Below are positions 37,167 to 49,123 of a stretch of 64,000 nucleotides of DNA, piece by piece. Both the position numbers and the translations under genes were made by a program. The stretch is taken from contig NZ_MLAP01000001.1 in NCBI RefSeq assembly GCF_002272865.1, forward strand, positions 62,001 to 126,000. The letters are read 5' to 3'. How positions within the stretch are numbered: the first letter of the stretch is position 1; each line of letters starts with the position of its first letter. The notes beneath the pieces are model-generated. The model ran no database searches and was not told the DNA's origin. It saw only the letters and a list, made by a program, of their open reading frames with translations. Source of the DNA: Helicobacter sp. 12S02634-8 (GTDB lineage Bacteria > Campylobacterota > Campylobacteria > Campylobacterales > Helicobacteraceae).

Positions 37167-37955
37167 ATGTGTGAAGTGATAGCAGTTGCAAATCAAAAAG
37201 GCGGGGTAGGGAAAACGACCACAGCAGTAAACCTAGCTGCTTCTTTGGCATTGGCAGAAAAAAATGTCTTGTTGATTGATTTTGACCCACAATCCAATGC
37301 CACTACGAGTTTGGGGTTTCGGAGAAATGATATTGAATTTGATATTTATCATGTGCTGATGGGGAGCAAAAAGCTTTCACAAATTATCCAAAAAACTGAA
37401 ATGCCCTTTATGCACTTAGCACCTTCTAATATCGGTCTAGTCGGTATCGAAAAAGAATTTTATGGCAAAAAAAATTCCAACAAAGACTTGATACTCAGAA
37501 AAAAAATCCAAGAAATCTTACATCTGTATGATTTTATCATCATCGACTCTCCCCCAGCCCTAGGGCCTCTCACGATCAACGCCCTCTCAGCAGCTGATTC
37601 AGTCATTATCCCTATCCAATGTGAATTTTTTGCCCTAGAGGGGCTAGCACAGCTTTTGAGCACGATAAAAATCCTCCGCGATACCACAAGCCCTCATTTA
37701 GAAATCAAAGGCTTTTTACCCACAATGTATTCTTCTCAAAACAACCTCTCCAAGCAAGTTTTTGCTGATTTGTCCCAACATTTTGACGCAAAGCTTTTTA
37801 AAAACAAAACCAACGATTCTTATATCATCGTCCCTCGCAGTGTCAAACTAGCAGAATCACCTAGTTTTGGGAAGCCTGTCTTGCTTTATGATGTCAAATC
37901 AAATGGCAGCATAGCCTATCAAATGCTAGCACAAACAATTTTACAAGGAGTGTGA
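37167..37955 (+). CDS. parA: Chromosome partitioning ATPase ParA/Soj
   Basis: This 262-residue protein has the deviant Walker A KGGVGKTTTAVNLA, DFDPQSNATTSLG and IIDSPPALGPLTINAL. ParA binds DNA as an ATP dimer and moves ParB-parS complexes. It lies 12 bases after birA and one base before the TTG start of parB, in an operon. Being beside atp and tol genes marks it as chromosomal rather than plasmid-borne. Confidence 0.96.
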   Translation: MCEVIAVANQKGGVGKTTTAVNLAASLALAEKNVLLIDFDPQSNATTSLGFRRNDIEFDIYHVLMGSKKLSQIIQKTEMPFMHLAPSNIGLVGIEKEFYGKKNSNKDLILRKKIQEILHLYDFIIIDSPPALGPLTINALSAADSVIIPIQCEFFALEGLAQLLSTIKILRDTTSPHLEIKGFLPTMYSSQNNLSKQVFADLSQHFDAKLFKNKTNDSYIIVPRSVKLAESPSFGKPVLLYDVKSNGSIAYQMLAQTILQGV

Positions 37956-37956
37956 T

Positions 37957-38835
37957 TTGGCAAAAAAGAATTTGGCTTTAGGGAGAGGCTTGGGGGCTTT
38001 GCTCAGCGAGGTGAGTCAGGCTTATGAAAACAATCTTTCGGATAATTCTGAGTTGGTTGTTGAACTCGATGTTGATATCATCAAGCCAAACCCCTACCAG
38101 CCCCGAAGGCATTTTTCTGCTGATTCTGTGAGCGAGCTTTCAGAGTCGATTGCTGAACACGGGTTGCTGCAGCCTGTGCTTGTGTATGAAAACCACGATG
38201 GAGATTATGTGTTGATAGCTGGTGAAAGGAGGCTTCGGGCTTCAAAACTAGCAGGACTCAAGACAATCAAAGCAATCATTGTTGATGTGGATATTACCAA
38301 GCTGCGAGAGATTGCTCTGATTGAAAATATCCAACGCGAGGAGCTCAATCCCATTGATTTGGCCCATTCTTATAAAGAACTGATTGAAGACTATCAGATC
38401 ACCCACGATGAACTGGCTAAAAAAATCAAAAAATCAAGAACGCAAATCACGAATACCTTGCGTTTATTGGGGCTTTCTTCTGCGGTGCAAGAGGCATTGG
38501 TTGCTGAAAAACTCACGCAAGGCCATGCAAAAATCCTCATCACCCTATCAGAAGCAGAACAACATATCGCATTGGATTCTATCTTGGGGCAAAAACTCTC
38601 TGTGCACGATACAGAGTTGCTTGTCAAAAAGCTCAAGACACACCCAAGCTCCCCCTCCAGCCCCCAACCCAAAAGCTCTTTGACTCCACCAAAGACCGAT
38701 AAAAGGCTAACTTGGCTCAAAAGCGCCCTTGAAGATTATGGTATCTCTTGTGCGATAAAAAAGGGACGGCTAGTGCTTGATATATCCGATGATTCAAAGA
38801 TTGAAGCCTTGATGGAAAAATTATCTCCACATTGA
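37957..38835 (+). CDS. parB: Chromosome partitioning protein ParB/Spo0J
   Basis: ParB is a CTP-dependent DNA clamp that binds parS. The 292-residue chain starts at TTG 37957, with AAGGAG upstream and the family start MAKKNLALGRGLGALL. It has the N-terminal NPYQPRRHF, the clamp motif GERRLRASKLAGL, ENIQREELNPIDLA and a helix-turn-helix (AKKIKKSRTQITNTLRLLGL). The Ser/Pro-rich linker at about 225-250 precedes the dimerisation end. I did not see a parS site. Confidence 0.96.
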   Translation: MAKKNLALGRGLGALLSEVSQAYENNLSDNSELVVELDVDIIKPNPYQPRRHFSADSVSELSESIAEHGLLQPVLVYENHDGDYVLIAGERRLRASKLAGLKTIKAIIVDVDITKLREIALIENIQREELNPIDLAHSYKELIEDYQITHDELAKKIKKSRTQITNTLRLLGLSSAVQEALVAEKLTQGHAKILITLSEAEQHIALDSILGQKLSVHDTELLVKKLKTHPSSPSSPQPKSSLTPPKTDKRLTWLKSALEDYGISCAIKKGRLVLDISDDSKIEALMEKLSPH

Positions 38836-38860
38836 CTGCTTCATTTAAGATAATTTTTGA

Positions 38861-38866
38861 TAAAAT
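38861..38866 (+). promoter_or_regulatory. Candidate -10 box for the atp operon
   Basis: TAAAAT in TTGATAAAATGCC, 42 bases before the atpX start, in a 70-base gap after parB. Confidence 0.3.
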
Positions 38867-38908
38867 GCCTTATTTGTAGTTTATTATCTTGATGTAAGAG
38901 GAGTTTTG

Positions 38909-39334
38909 ATGACCATAACCGTGAATCCCTACCTGATGCTTCTAGTTTTTGTTGTGTTTTTGATCACTCTTTATCTGCTCAATACTTGGCTGTATAAACC
39001 TATTTTTTCTTTTATGGACAATCGAAATTCCTCTATCACTCAAGATGTGGAATCTATACATAATAACGAACAAGAAATCATTGAAATCGACAGAGAAATC
39101 AAGCAGATCCTAGAAAATGCCCGTTTGGAGTCTGTGCAGATTGTCGAACAAGCCAACAATGAAGCCAAGACTGCCTATGAAGCTAAAATTTCAAAAAATA
39201 AAGCAGAAACAGCAGCGAAGTTTGAAGAATTTTTAGAGGGATTGCAATCACAAAGGAGCGAGCTTAAAGGTCGGCTTTTGGAGCAAATGCCAGTTTTTGA
39301 AGAGTCTTTGAAAATAAAAATATCTCAAATATAG
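38909..39334 (+). CDS. atpX: ATP synthase Fo subunit b' (AtpX)
   Basis: This is the second stalk subunit. ATG 38909 follows AGAGGAG with five bases spacing; a TTG three bases earlier is in frame. The 141-residue chain has one N-terminal membrane helix (LMLLVFVVFLITLYLLNTW) and a long Glu/Lys/Ala coiled coil. Subunits b' and b together form a heterodimeric peripheral stalk. Confidence 0.92.
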   Translation: MTITVNPYLMLLVFVVFLITLYLLNTWLYKPIFSFMDNRNSSITQDVESIHNNEQEIIEIDREIKQILENARLESVQIVEQANNEAKTAYEAKISKNKAETAAKFEEFLEGLQSQRSELKGRLLEQMPVFEESLKIKISQI

Positions 39335-39344
39335 GGGGGATTGT

Positions 39345-39854
39345 GTGAAATATATTCTTTTGTCATTAGCTTTTATGTCTGCCTTGTTGGGGTCTGAAGT
39401 CGATATTTCCGATACAGATATCGTAGAACGTATTGTCAATTTTGTCATTTTTATAGCGATTTTATGGTATTTGGCTGCTGATAAACTCAAAGAGCTTTTT
39501 GCTACCCGCAGGGAAAATATCGCTAAAAAACTCGAAGAAGTCCAAGACAAGCTAAAAACTGCCAAAAAAGCTAAGGAGCAAGCCCTAAGAAAGCTCGAAG
39601 AGTCTAAAAGTAAAGCCACAGATATGGTCGCTACTGCCAAAAAAGAAGCTTATTTGGTGATGCAAAAGATTGAAGAGCAATCCCGAGTTGATATAGAAAA
39701 TATCATCAAAAATAACGAGATTTTGATGGATTTTGAGCAAAAAAAGATGGAGAGAGAAGTTGTCGAAGAAATACTTACAGAGCTCTTTAAGACCAAGGTA
39801 GGGACTTTTGAAACTTCTGATTATATCCATATACTCAATAAAAAGGTGGCGTGA
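39345..39854 (+). CDS. atpF: ATP synthase Fo subunit b
   Basis: GTG start at 39345, with AGGGGGG upstream. The 169-residue chain has a signal-like or membrane N-terminus (YILLSLAFMSALLG). A second hydrophobic helix (IVNFVIFIAILWYLA) and a highly charged coiled coil (KLEEVQDKLKTAKKAKEQALRKLEE) follow. The leading hydrophobic stretch is typical of this genus. Confidence 0.92.
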   Translation: MKYILLSLAFMSALLGSEVDISDTDIVERIVNFVIFIAILWYLAADKLKELFATRRENIAKKLEEVQDKLKTAKKAKEQALRKLEESKSKATDMVATAKKEAYLVMQKIEEQSRVDIENIIKNNEILMDFEQKKMEREVVEEILTELFKTKVGTFETSDYIHILNKKVA

Positions 39855-40384
39855 TGCTTGAAGTCGTAGCAAAAAAATATACAAAAGCCTTGATAGAGAG
39901 TCTTGATGGTGCCGATCTGAGCCTTGTGTTGGAGGATTTTAAGGGAGTAGTCGGTGCATTTAGTGTGGATAAATTTTTAGATATTATCAATTCTCCTTAT
40001 GTCCCCAGAGCTCAGAAATGTGAGTTTTTGCTGACATTGATGGAGTCAAAAAATGAAAAAATTACCAACTTTATCAAGCTTTTAGCAGAAAACAATCGGC
40101 TTGATATGATCCCATTTGTGTATGGAGCACTCCAACTCCACATCAATGAAACAAATCAATCCTACATAGGTTTGTTGTATCTCAATGAAGATATTGACGC
40201 AAGCACTATTGATGCAATCACAAGATCTTTAGCAGGTCGTCTTGGGGTCGGTCTTGAGATCCAAAAGATCATCACAGAGATAGAGGGTATCAAGTTGGTT
40301 ATCAATGGATTGGGCATTGAGGTTTCCTTCTCAAGGGATAATTTTCTCAATGAATTGAAATCATATATTTTAAAAGCAATTTAA
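39854..40384 (+). CDS. atpH: ATP synthase F1 subunit delta
   Basis: ATG 39854 overlaps the atpF TGA; a GTG at 39851 is possible. The protein of about 176 residues has the delta/OSCP pattern: [13 protein letters not shown] at the start and a conserved C-terminal region ([30 protein letters not shown]). It connects the peripheral stalk to the top of F1. Confidence 0.94.
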   Translation: MLEVVAKKYTKALIESLDGADLSLVLEDFKGVVGAFSVDKFLDIINSPYVPRAQKCEFLLTLMESKNEKITNFIKLLAENNRLDMIPFVYGALQLHINETNQSYIGLLYLNEDIDASTIDAITRSLAGRLGVGLEIQKIITEIEGIKLVINGLGIEVSFSRDNFLNELKSYILKAI

Positions 40385-40401
40385 CTTTAAAAGGAGAAAG
40401 T

Positions 40402-41916
40402 GTGGTAGCAAAATTAAAGCCAGAAGAGATCAGTTCGATTATTAAGGAAAGGATAGAAAGTTTTGACATCAATATCGACATAGCCGAAACGGGTAAAGTT
40501 ATCGCTTATGCTGATGGGGTTGCTAGAGTTTATGGACTCAAAAATGTTATGTCTTATGAAATGGTTGAGTTTGATACTGGTGATAAAGGTTTGGCTTCAA
40601 ATCTCGAAGAAAGCAGTGTGGGTGTGGTGATTCTTGGTGATGGCAAAAACATCAAAGAAGGCACTTCTGTAAAGAGATTGGGCAAACTCATGAAAGTCCC
40701 TGTTGGCGATGCAGTTGTTGGGAGAGTTATCAATACTTTGGGTGAGGCTATCGATGGAAAAGGAGCAATAGAAGCTACAGAATATCGATTTGTTGAGCAA
40801 AAAGCGCCAGGGATTATGGATAGAAAATCTGTCCATGAGCCTTTGCAGACAGGTATCAAGGCAATCGATGCACTAGTCCCTATCGGTCGGGGTCAAAGAG
40901 AGCTCATCATTGGCGATAGACAGACAGGCAAGACAACCGTTGCTATCGATACGATCATCAACCAAAAAGGTCAAGATGTCATTTGTATTTATGTTGCTAT
41001 CGGTCAGAAAGAATCCACGGTCGCACAAGTAGTCAGAAAACTTGAAGAATATGGTGCGATGGAATATACCGTGATTGTCAATGCATCAGCTTCAGACTCT
41101 GCAGCAATGCAGTTTCTAGCACCTTATACGGGTGTGACAATTGGAGAATATTTCAGAGATAATGCGCGCCATGCCTTGATTGTTTATGATGATTTGAGCA
41201 AGCACGCAGTGGCTTATAGAGAAATGTCTTTGATTTTGAGAAGACCTCCGGGCAGAGAGGCATTTCCCGGAGATGTGTTTTATATCCATTCAAGACTTTT
41301 AGAACGTGCTGCAAAAGTTAGCGATGAGAAAGGTGCGGGATCTTTGACTGCTCTACCGATTATAGAAACACAAGCAGGAGATGTTTCAGCTTATATTCCC
41401 ACTAATGTCATATCCATCACTGATGGGCAGATATTTTTGGAAACTGATTTGTTTTTCTCAGGTATTCGCCCTGCTATCAATGTCGGGCTTTCAGTTTCTA
41501 GGGTTGGTGGGGCTGCGCAAATCAAGGCAACCAAGCAAGTTTCAGGGACACTGCGATTGGATTTGGCACAATATCGTGAATTGCAAGCTTTCGCGCAGTT
41601 TGCCTCTGATTTAGATGAATCAAGCAGGAAGCAGCTTGATAGAGGCCAGAGAATGGTAGAAGTTCTCAAACAGCCACCGTATTCGCCATTGCCTATTGAA
41701 AAACAAGTAGTGATTATCTACGCAGGGGCAAAGGGCTTTTTAGATGATATCCCTACCCATCGTGTTGTGAAGTTTGAAAGCGAGCTTTATCCGTTTTTGG
41801 AAGCAAAATATCCTAAGATTTTTGAAGACATCAGAAACAAAAGGGCATTGGATAAAGACCTAGAAGGTGTCTTGACAAAGGCTTTAGATGAGTTCAAAAT
41901 AAGCTTTACAGCTTAA
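40402..41916 (+). CDS. atpA: ATP synthase F1 subunit alpha
   Basis: GTG start at 40402 behind AAGGAGAAA. The 504-residue chain shows the alpha P-loop [15 protein letters not shown], the signature [17 protein letters not shown] and the SARGINE-like region [17 protein letters not shown]. It is the non-catalytic nucleotide-binding subunit and starts 17 bases after atpH. Confidence 0.98.
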   Translation: MVAKLKPEEISSIIKERIESFDINIDIAETGKVIAYADGVARVYGLKNVMSYEMVEFDTGDKGLASNLEESSVGVVILGDGKNIKEGTSVKRLGKLMKVPVGDAVVGRVINTLGEAIDGKGAIEATEYRFVEQKAPGIMDRKSVHEPLQTGIKAIDALVPIGRGQRELIIGDRQTGKTTVAIDTIINQKGQDVICIYVAIGQKESTVAQVVRKLEEYGAMEYTVIVNASASDSAAMQFLAPYTGVTIGEYFRDNARHALIVYDDLSKHAVAYREMSLILRRPPGREAFPGDVFYIHSRLLERAAKVSDEKGAGSLTALPIIETQAGDVSAYIPTNVISITDGQIFLETDLFFSGIRPAINVGLSVSRVGGAAQIKATKQVSGTLRLDLAQYRELQAFAQFASDLDESSRKQLDRGQRMVEVLKQPPYSPLPIEKQVVIIYAGAKGFLDDIPTHRVVKFESELYPFLEAKYPKIFEDIRNKRALDKDLEGVLTKALDEFKISFTA

Positions 41917-41930
41917 AGCAGGGACAAGCA

Positions 41931-44244
<2,314 letters not shown>

Positions 44245-44254
44245 GGAATCAGCA

Positions 44255-44647
44255 ATGGAAGAATTAGTTGTCAATATAGTCACGCCTTATGGGGAGATAT
44301 TTTCAGGTGGAGTTAAAAGTGTCACCTTACCCGGTGTAGAGGGTGAGTTTGGTGTCTTAAAAGGACATAGCAACATACTTTCATTGCTCAAAAGCGGCGT
44401 GATTGAGATTGAGAGATCTGGCAATGAACGCGATTTGATTGCCATCAATTGGGGCTATGCTGAGGTGAGTGCAATGCAAGTAGATATCTTAGCAGATGGG
44501 GCTGTAGCCATCGGTGGCAAAGACGCTAATGAAATCTCGCAAGCTATCGCTGATGCCAAGAAACTCTTGGAAGAAGCGACCTCAGATAGGGTTGCCATCT
44601 CTAATGTCGTCTCAAAAATAGAAACTTCAGCAAAAGGTAAATTATAA
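44255..44647 (+). CDS. atpC: ATP synthase F1 subunit epsilon
   Basis: ATG 44255 has TAAGGA seven bases upstream; ATG 44237 would overlap atpD and lacks a site. The 130-residue chain has VNIVTPYGEIFSGGVKSVTLPGVEGEFGVLKGHSN, the epsilon beta-barrel. The helical C-terminus (NEISQAIADAKKLLEEA) can inhibit rotation. atpB and atpE, for the ion channel, are not in the operon, the arrangement I know from related bacteria. Confidence 0.96.
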   Translation: MEELVVNIVTPYGEIFSGGVKSVTLPGVEGEFGVLKGHSNILSLLKSGVIEIERSGNERDLIAINWGYAEVSAMQVDILADGAVAIGGKDANEISQAIADAKKLLEEATSDRVAISNVVSKIETSAKGKL

Positions 44648-44649
44648 AT

Positions 44650-45228
44650 ATGGCAGTGATACAAAATTTTTTTTATGAAAGTGGCTTGATTACGATTTTT
44701 GTGCTATTTTGGTTGTCTTTGTATTTTATTTTGACTTTATGGATTTTTGTTTATAAGTTTATATCTATAAGATCTCAAACTTCGCGAGAAAAAAACTCTT
44801 TGGATAAAATCATCAAAGATGAGCAAAAATTGCCCGATTATCCGATATTTCACTCAAGCAAAGACAGAGAGATAAGTACTTCAAAAGAAATGCTCCACAT
44901 CTGGAAGACTCAAGTGCTCAAACAAGCAAGCACGGGGTTGGTGGTCTTGAGTATTGTTTCATCAACAGCCCCTTTTATCGGTCTGTTTGGCACGGTTGTA
45001 GAGATATTGGACGCTTTTGGGAAACTAGGAATGAGTGGTCAAGTTTCTTTTGATGTGATAGCCCCTATCATTTCTAAGGCACTCATAGCCACAGCAGCAG
45101 GGATTTTGACAGCTATACCTGCATATTCCTTCTTCTTGATTTTAAAGAGAAAGGCTTATGATTTGTCTGTGTATGTGCAGATGCAAATTGATATGATTCT
45201 CTCAAAAAACACTGGCAATGGAAAATAA
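44650..45228 (+). CDS. tolQ: TolQ/ExbB family proton-channel protein
   Basis: Inner-membrane motor protein of the Tol-Pal system. The 192-residue chain has three membrane helices. The conserved blocks are SSTAPFIGLFGTVVEI and KALIATAAGILTAIPAYSFF. It follows atpC by two bases. Context (tolR, tolA-like, tolB, pal follow) favours TolQ over ExbB, although H. pylori annotations often say ExbB. Confidence 0.9.
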   Translation: MAVIQNFFYESGLITIFVLFWLSLYFILTLWIFVYKFISIRSQTSREKNSLDKIIKDEQKLPDYPIFHSSKDREISTSKEMLHIWKTQVLKQASTGLVVLSIVSSTAPFIGLFGTVVEILDAFGKLGMSGQVSFDVIAPIISKALIATAAGILTAIPAYSFFLILKRKAYDLSVYVQMQIDMILSKNTGNGK

Positions 45229-45231
45229 TCG

Positions 45232-45630
45232 ATGGAAAATGATTTTGATTGGGACGAAAAACCAGAGCTCAATATCACCCCTTTGGTGGATATTATGCTT
45301 GTGCTTTTGGCTATCTTGATGGTCACGACACCCACGATCACTTATCAAGAAAATATCACACTCCCCAAAGGCTCAAAAACACTCAAAGCCTCACAAGAAA
45401 AGGTTCTTGAAGTGCGTATGGACGCTAAAAAGAAAATCTATATCAAAAACAATGTCTATGATTACAACTCTTTTCCTGATAGCTTCAATCTTTTGGCAAA
45501 AGAATATGACAAAAATACGAGTGTCCATATTCGGGCTGATAAGAATTTGACTTATGAAAATATTGTCTATTTGCTCAAAAGCATTAAAGAGGCGGGCTTT
45601 TCAAAAGTTTCTTTGGTTACAAATGGCTGA
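45232..45630 (+). CDS. tolR: TolR/ExbD family proton-channel protein
   Basis: This 132-residue protein has a short cytoplasmic N-terminus, one membrane helix with the proton-carrying aspartate in ITPLVDIMLVLLAILMV, and a periplasmic domain. It pairs with TolQ to drive TolA. It overlaps the next gene by one base. Confidence 0.92.
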   Translation: MENDFDWDEKPELNITPLVDIMLVLLAILMVTTPTITYQENITLPKGSKTLKASQEKVLEVRMDAKKKIYIKNNVYDYNSFPDSFNLLAKEYDKNTSVHIRADKNLTYENIVYLLKSIKEAGFSKVSLVTNG

Positions 45631-46343
45631 TGAATACACGATTGTTGTTTATTTTTTCAGGGGTCTTTGCTTTTTTCTTTTATTTTTTTATTCTGTTTTT
45701 TCTTATCTTTGGATTTGAGTTTTCTGATCCCGTGCGGTATGTATTTAAGGCAGATACAAAAATTGAGCAGTCGATTGCTATCGATGCTTTGCTTGATGCT
45801 TCTTCAGAGAGTGAGCAAACCCAGCAAGGAGGCACTCCTTTAGAGGGGACAGGTATCAAAGATATTTTTTCTTCTATCAACCCCCAAAAAGAAGAGCCAG
45901 AGGTCGCAGACAATCGCGAGCAAGTCGCTAAAAATCTTGAACGACGCAAGCAAAAACAGAAAGCTTTAGAAGAGCTCCAAAGTAGTTTAAAAGCGATCAA
46001 CTCTAAACTCCAAATGATTAAAAATAAAGCTATCGATGTCCAGTCCCAAACCCCCAAGCCAGATACTTCTGATGGTGTTTATGACCTTTGGTTTGCCAAG
46101 GTTTATGAGATTTTGTATTCTCAATGGAAAATATCTTTTTATCAAAATGCTTCTGTGAGCGTCTTACTCACTATCACAGATACGGGAGATTTTAGTTATA
46201 AAATATTGAGATATTCTCGTTATGATGACTACAACAAAAGCGTGGAAAATCTCTTGAGTGCTTTGAGCTCTAAAAAATTCCCCCCTTATCCCAAGGGCAA
46301 ATTTGTCAGTATTGAAGTCAATTTCAGAACAGAGGAAAAATGA
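45630..46343 (+). CDS. tolA: TolA/TonB-like periplasm-spanning protein
   Basis: Start ATG shares a base with the tolR TGA. The 237-residue chain has one N-terminal membrane anchor (LFIFSGVFAFFFYFFILFFL) and a charged helical middle (ERRKQKQKALEELQSSLKAINSKLQ). The C-terminal TonB/TolA-type domain has WFAKVYEILYSQWKI, VSVLLTITDTGDFSYKILRYS and FPPYPKGKFVSIEVNF. It should transmit force from TolQR to the outer membrane. The gene order makes TolA more likely than TonB. Confidence 0.82.
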   Translation: MNTRLLFIFSGVFAFFFYFFILFFLIFGFEFSDPVRYVFKADTKIEQSIAIDALLDASSESEQTQQGGTPLEGTGIKDIFSSINPQKEEPEVADNREQVAKNLERRKQKQKALEELQSSLKAINSKLQMIKNKAIDVQSQTPKPDTSDGVYDLWFAKVYEILYSQWKISFYQNASVSVLLTITDTGDFSYKILRYSRYDDYNKSVENLLSALSSKKFPPYPKGKFVSIEVNFRTEEK

Positions 46344-47596
46344 TGAGAATTATATTTTTGATTTTTGTGTATTGTGGGAGTTTGTTTGCCTTTGATGCGA
46401 CTTTAGATGTGATCAAAACTATCCAGAAAATCCCCAATATAGAAGTGAGCTATTCTGAATCCAAAGATAGCGAGCAAGCAAAAAAGATCTACAAAATCTT
46501 GATGACTGATTTAAAAATCAGTAGCCATTTTGAAGTATCTGATGGCGATAAATACAAAGGCGAGTCTATCGACTACCCAACTTATAAGCTAAAAAAAATC
46601 GACCTTTTAGCCCATATAGAAGCCAAAGACACTGCCCAAGGATTGCAAGCAGTGTTGTATTTGTATGATATCAATACCTCTGAACTCAAAGTCAATAAAA
46701 TCTATGCGATTACAGACAAAGCCCTTTATCCCTTTGCTGCACATAAAATGGCTATTGATATCAATGATTATATCAATGCCCCCTCGATTGCTTGGATGGA
46801 TCGATTTGTTGTTTTGTCGAAATATATCAAATCAGGTGAAACAAGTATCATCATATCAGACTATACCCTTACTTATCAAAAGACTATCATCAAAGGCGGG
46901 CTCAATATATTTCCCAAATGGGCAAATGCCGATCAGACTGAAATCTATTACACCAAATATCTCCAAAAGCCCACGATTATCAAATATAACATCTACACAG
47001 GCTTGAGTCAAAATATCATAGCAAGTGATGGTATGGCTATTGTTTCAAGCGTGAGTAAAGATGGCAGCAAACTGCTTTTGTCCCTAGCCCCCAAAGCCCA
47101 ATCAGATATTTATCTCTATGATGTCCCCACCAAGACAAGCAAACAACTCACAAAGTATCCAGGGATCGATGTTTCAGGGAGTTTTATCGATGGGGATACA
47201 GCGATGATATTCATTTCAGATCGGGCAGGGTATCCCAATGTCTTTGCTAAAAAGCTAGATATCAATGCCCCTGTCGAGCAGGTTGTCTATCACGGACGCA
47301 ACAATAGCTCTGCTTCTGCTTATCAAGATTATGTTGTCTATACGAGTCGTGAGAGCGCTAATGAATTTGGTCTGAATACCTTCAATCTGTATCTGATTTC
47401 TACTAAAAGTGATTATATCCGCAGGCTCACAGCCAATGGCACCAATCAAATGCCGCGATTTTCTAACGATGGAGGGAGCATTATGTTTTTGAAGCACACA
47501 CAGGCTCAAAGTGCCCTAGGGATCATTCGTTTGGACTATAATCGCAGCTATCTCTTTCCGTTGAATCATATCAAAATCCAAGCCTTTGATTGGTGA
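46340..47596 (+). CDS. tolB: Tol-Pal system protein TolB
   Basis: Periplasmic beta-propeller that links TolA to Pal. The 418-residue chain has a signal peptide (IIFLIFVYCGSLFA), an N-terminal domain at about 20-130 and WD-like repeats (GSKLLLSLAPKAQSDIYLYDV, MIFISDRAGYPNVFA, ANGTNQMPRFSNDGGSIMF). It starts on the stop of tolA (ATGATG). Confidence 0.93.
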   Translation: MMRIIFLIFVYCGSLFAFDATLDVIKTIQKIPNIEVSYSESKDSEQAKKIYKILMTDLKISSHFEVSDGDKYKGESIDYPTYKLKKIDLLAHIEAKDTAQGLQAVLYLYDINTSELKVNKIYAITDKALYPFAAHKMAIDINDYINAPSIAWMDRFVVLSKYIKSGETSIIISDYTLTYQKTIIKGGLNIFPKWANADQTEIYYTKYLQKPTIIKYNIYTGLSQNIIASDGMAIVSSVSKDGSKLLLSLAPKAQSDIYLYDVPTKTSKQLTKYPGIDVSGSFIDGDTAMIFISDRAGYPNVFAKKLDINAPVEQVVYHGRNNSSASAYQDYVVYTSRESANEFGLNTFNLYLISTKSDYIRRLTANGTNQMPRFSNDGGSIMFLKHTQAQSALGIIRLDYNRSYLFPLNHIKIQAFDW

Positions 47597-47609
47597 TTTG
47601 GTTAATTAT

Positions 47610-47630
47610 TTGGATATAATGGAAATCCAA
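47610..47630 (+). promoter_or_regulatory. Candidate pal promoter within a short inverted repeat
   Basis: TATAAT at 47615-47620 lies inside TTGGAT/ATCCAA arms. The predicted start is about 28 bases before the pal start, in the short gap after tolB, so pal may have its own promoter. Confidence 0.4.
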
Positions 47631-47653
47631 AAAACAAGGGTTGAGGAGTTTTT

Positions 47654-48166
47654 ATGAATAAGATTTTAGCGACAAGCTTTATTTTTGCGGTTTTGTTGGT
47701 AGCAGGTTGTGCTCAAAAAGAAGTGAGTGTTTCTAATGCAGGGAGCACAGAGCAAGAAAAGATTCAAGATAATATTGCCCCCGCACCCCAAGAGCCAGAG
47801 CAAGCTGAGCAAGCACCAGAAGAGATTCCAAGCGGGACAATCGTAGGCAGCGTGTATTTTGATTTTGATAAATTCAATATCAAGCCAGATATGGAAAACG
47901 CAGTCGATGAAAGTGCGCAAAAAATCAAAGACACTGATATGAACGTCTTGATTGAGGGGAATACAGATGAGTTTGGTAGCGATGAATATAATTATGCTTT
48001 AGGGACTAAGAGGGCATTGAGCGTGAAGAGTGCCTTGGTTGTCAAAGGGATTTCTAAGGACAAGATTAAGGTTGTTAGTTTTGGTGAGAGCAAACCGATT
48101 TGCCACGAGCAAACAAAAGCTTGCTATCAGAAAAACAGAAGAGCAGATATTAAATTGGTAAAATAG
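47654..48166 (+). CDS. pal: Peptidoglycan-associated lipoprotein Pal
   Basis: Outer-membrane lipoprotein that binds peptidoglycan. The 170-residue chain has a lipoprotein signal (TSFIFAVLLVAGC) with the acylated cysteine at residue 19 and a Gln/Glu/Pro-rich spacer. The OmpA-like domain shows VYFDFDKFNIKPD, EGNTDEFGSDEYNYALGTKRA and SFGESKP, ending KNRRADIKLVK. Confidence 0.96.
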   Translation: MNKILATSFIFAVLLVAGCAQKEVSVSNAGSTEQEKIQDNIAPAPQEPEQAEQAPEEIPSGTIVGSVYFDFDKFNIKPDMENAVDESAQKIKDTDMNVLIEGNTDEFGSDEYNYALGTKRALSVKSALVVKGISKDKIKVVSFGESKPICHEQTKACYQKNRRADIKLVK

Positions 48167-48175
48167 TGATTGTAT

Positions 48176-49123
48176 ATGGGGCAAATCAGAATCTTTAACT
48201 CGCATTTGTTTGTTTTATTGTTTCTGATTTGTGTGGTGGCTTATAGTGAGCCCTCAGCCTTTGAGCTCCAAAGTGGTGCGACTAAAAAGGAGCTCAAGAC
48301 TCTCAAATTGAGTAATAAAAATCTCGAATCTGTGATTGTGGATTTGCAAAATAGAGTTGCGTCTTTAGAACAATCCCAAGATGGAGTCAAAAGTCTTTTT
48401 GAAGGTCAGAGCCTTAAAATCAAGGGCTTGCTCGATACTGCAGCTATCCACGAAAATTCTCTGAAATCCCTGCAAGCACTCCAAGATTTGCACTCTAACA
48501 CACTCAAGCAGCAAGCTGATTTGCTTGATGGACTCAAAGAGCAAGTAGAGAGCAACAAGCAAGCCATCGAAGAGCTAGATAAAAAAATCAATGATATGAG
48601 TGAGCTACTCAATGGTATCAATACGACGATGATTGCACAGCTTGATTGGATCAAAAAAAATCTTGCCACACAAACACCAGACACAGACCAAAGCACACCC
48701 ACATCAGAGGATAAAACGCCCCAAGAGCCGACATTTCAAAAAGATGTGAGTAAGAAAAAGCAGATTTTTGCTGAAGCACTCAAACTCTATTCCCAGCGCA
48801 AACTCAAAGAGGCCAAGATAAGGTTTCAATGGACAGCAGAAATCCCCTATAGAGCTGCTTATAGCCTTTATATGCTCGGTGAGATTGCTTATAAAGAAAA
48901 GAAATATACAGATGCTATCGCTTTGTATAAAAAAAGTGCTTTGCTCGATGAGAAAGCTCAGTATATGCCTATTTTGTTGTGGCATACTGCGTGGGCTTTT
49001 AGGTATTCAAAAGATATGGTAAATTATAATAAATTTCTTGAATCTTTGTTATACTTATACCCCGATAGTGAGCAAGGTCAGAAAGCTAAAGAGATCATAA
49101 ATCGAACAAAAGGTAAGAAATGA
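48176..49123 (+). CDS. cpoB: Tol-Pal-associated periplasmic protein CpoB/YbgF
   Basis: ATG 48176 or TTG 48170 could start it; neither has a good ribosome site. The product is about 315 residues with a signal peptide and then a long coiled coil at about 30-165 (NKNLESVIVDLQNRVASLEQ). A Thr/Pro linker leads to TPR repeats (FAEALKLYSQRKLKEAKIRFQ, MLGEIAYKEKKYTDAIALYKKSALL). It ends in the usual Tol-Pal operon position and overlaps slyD by four bases. Confidence 0.87.
   Translation: MGQIRIFNSHLFVLLFLICVVAYSEPSAFELQSGATKKELKTLKLSNKNLESVIVDLQNRVASLEQSQDGVKSLFEGQSLKIKGLLDTAAIHENSLKSLQALQDLHSNTLKQQADLLDGLKEQVESNKQAIEELDKKINDMSELLNGINTTMIAQLDWIKKNLATQTPDTDQSTPTSEDKTPQEPTFQKDVSKKKQIFAEALKLYSQRKLKEAKIRFQWTAEIPYRAAYSLYMLGEIAYKEKKYTDAIALYKKSALLDEKAQYMPILLWHTAWAFRYSKDMVNYNKFLESLLYLYPDSEQGQKAKEIINRTKGKK

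Noticed and set aside
37167-38835. Plasmid or replication origin suggested by parAB
   Set aside because: The genes lie in the standard fmt-birA-parAB-atp chromosomal order; I saw no cluster of DnaA boxes or iterons.
44650-46343. ExbB-ExbD-TonB energiser for the siderophore receptor
   Set aside because: Directly followed by tolB, pal and cpoB, so TolQ-TolR-TolA is the simpler reading; dual use cannot be excluded.
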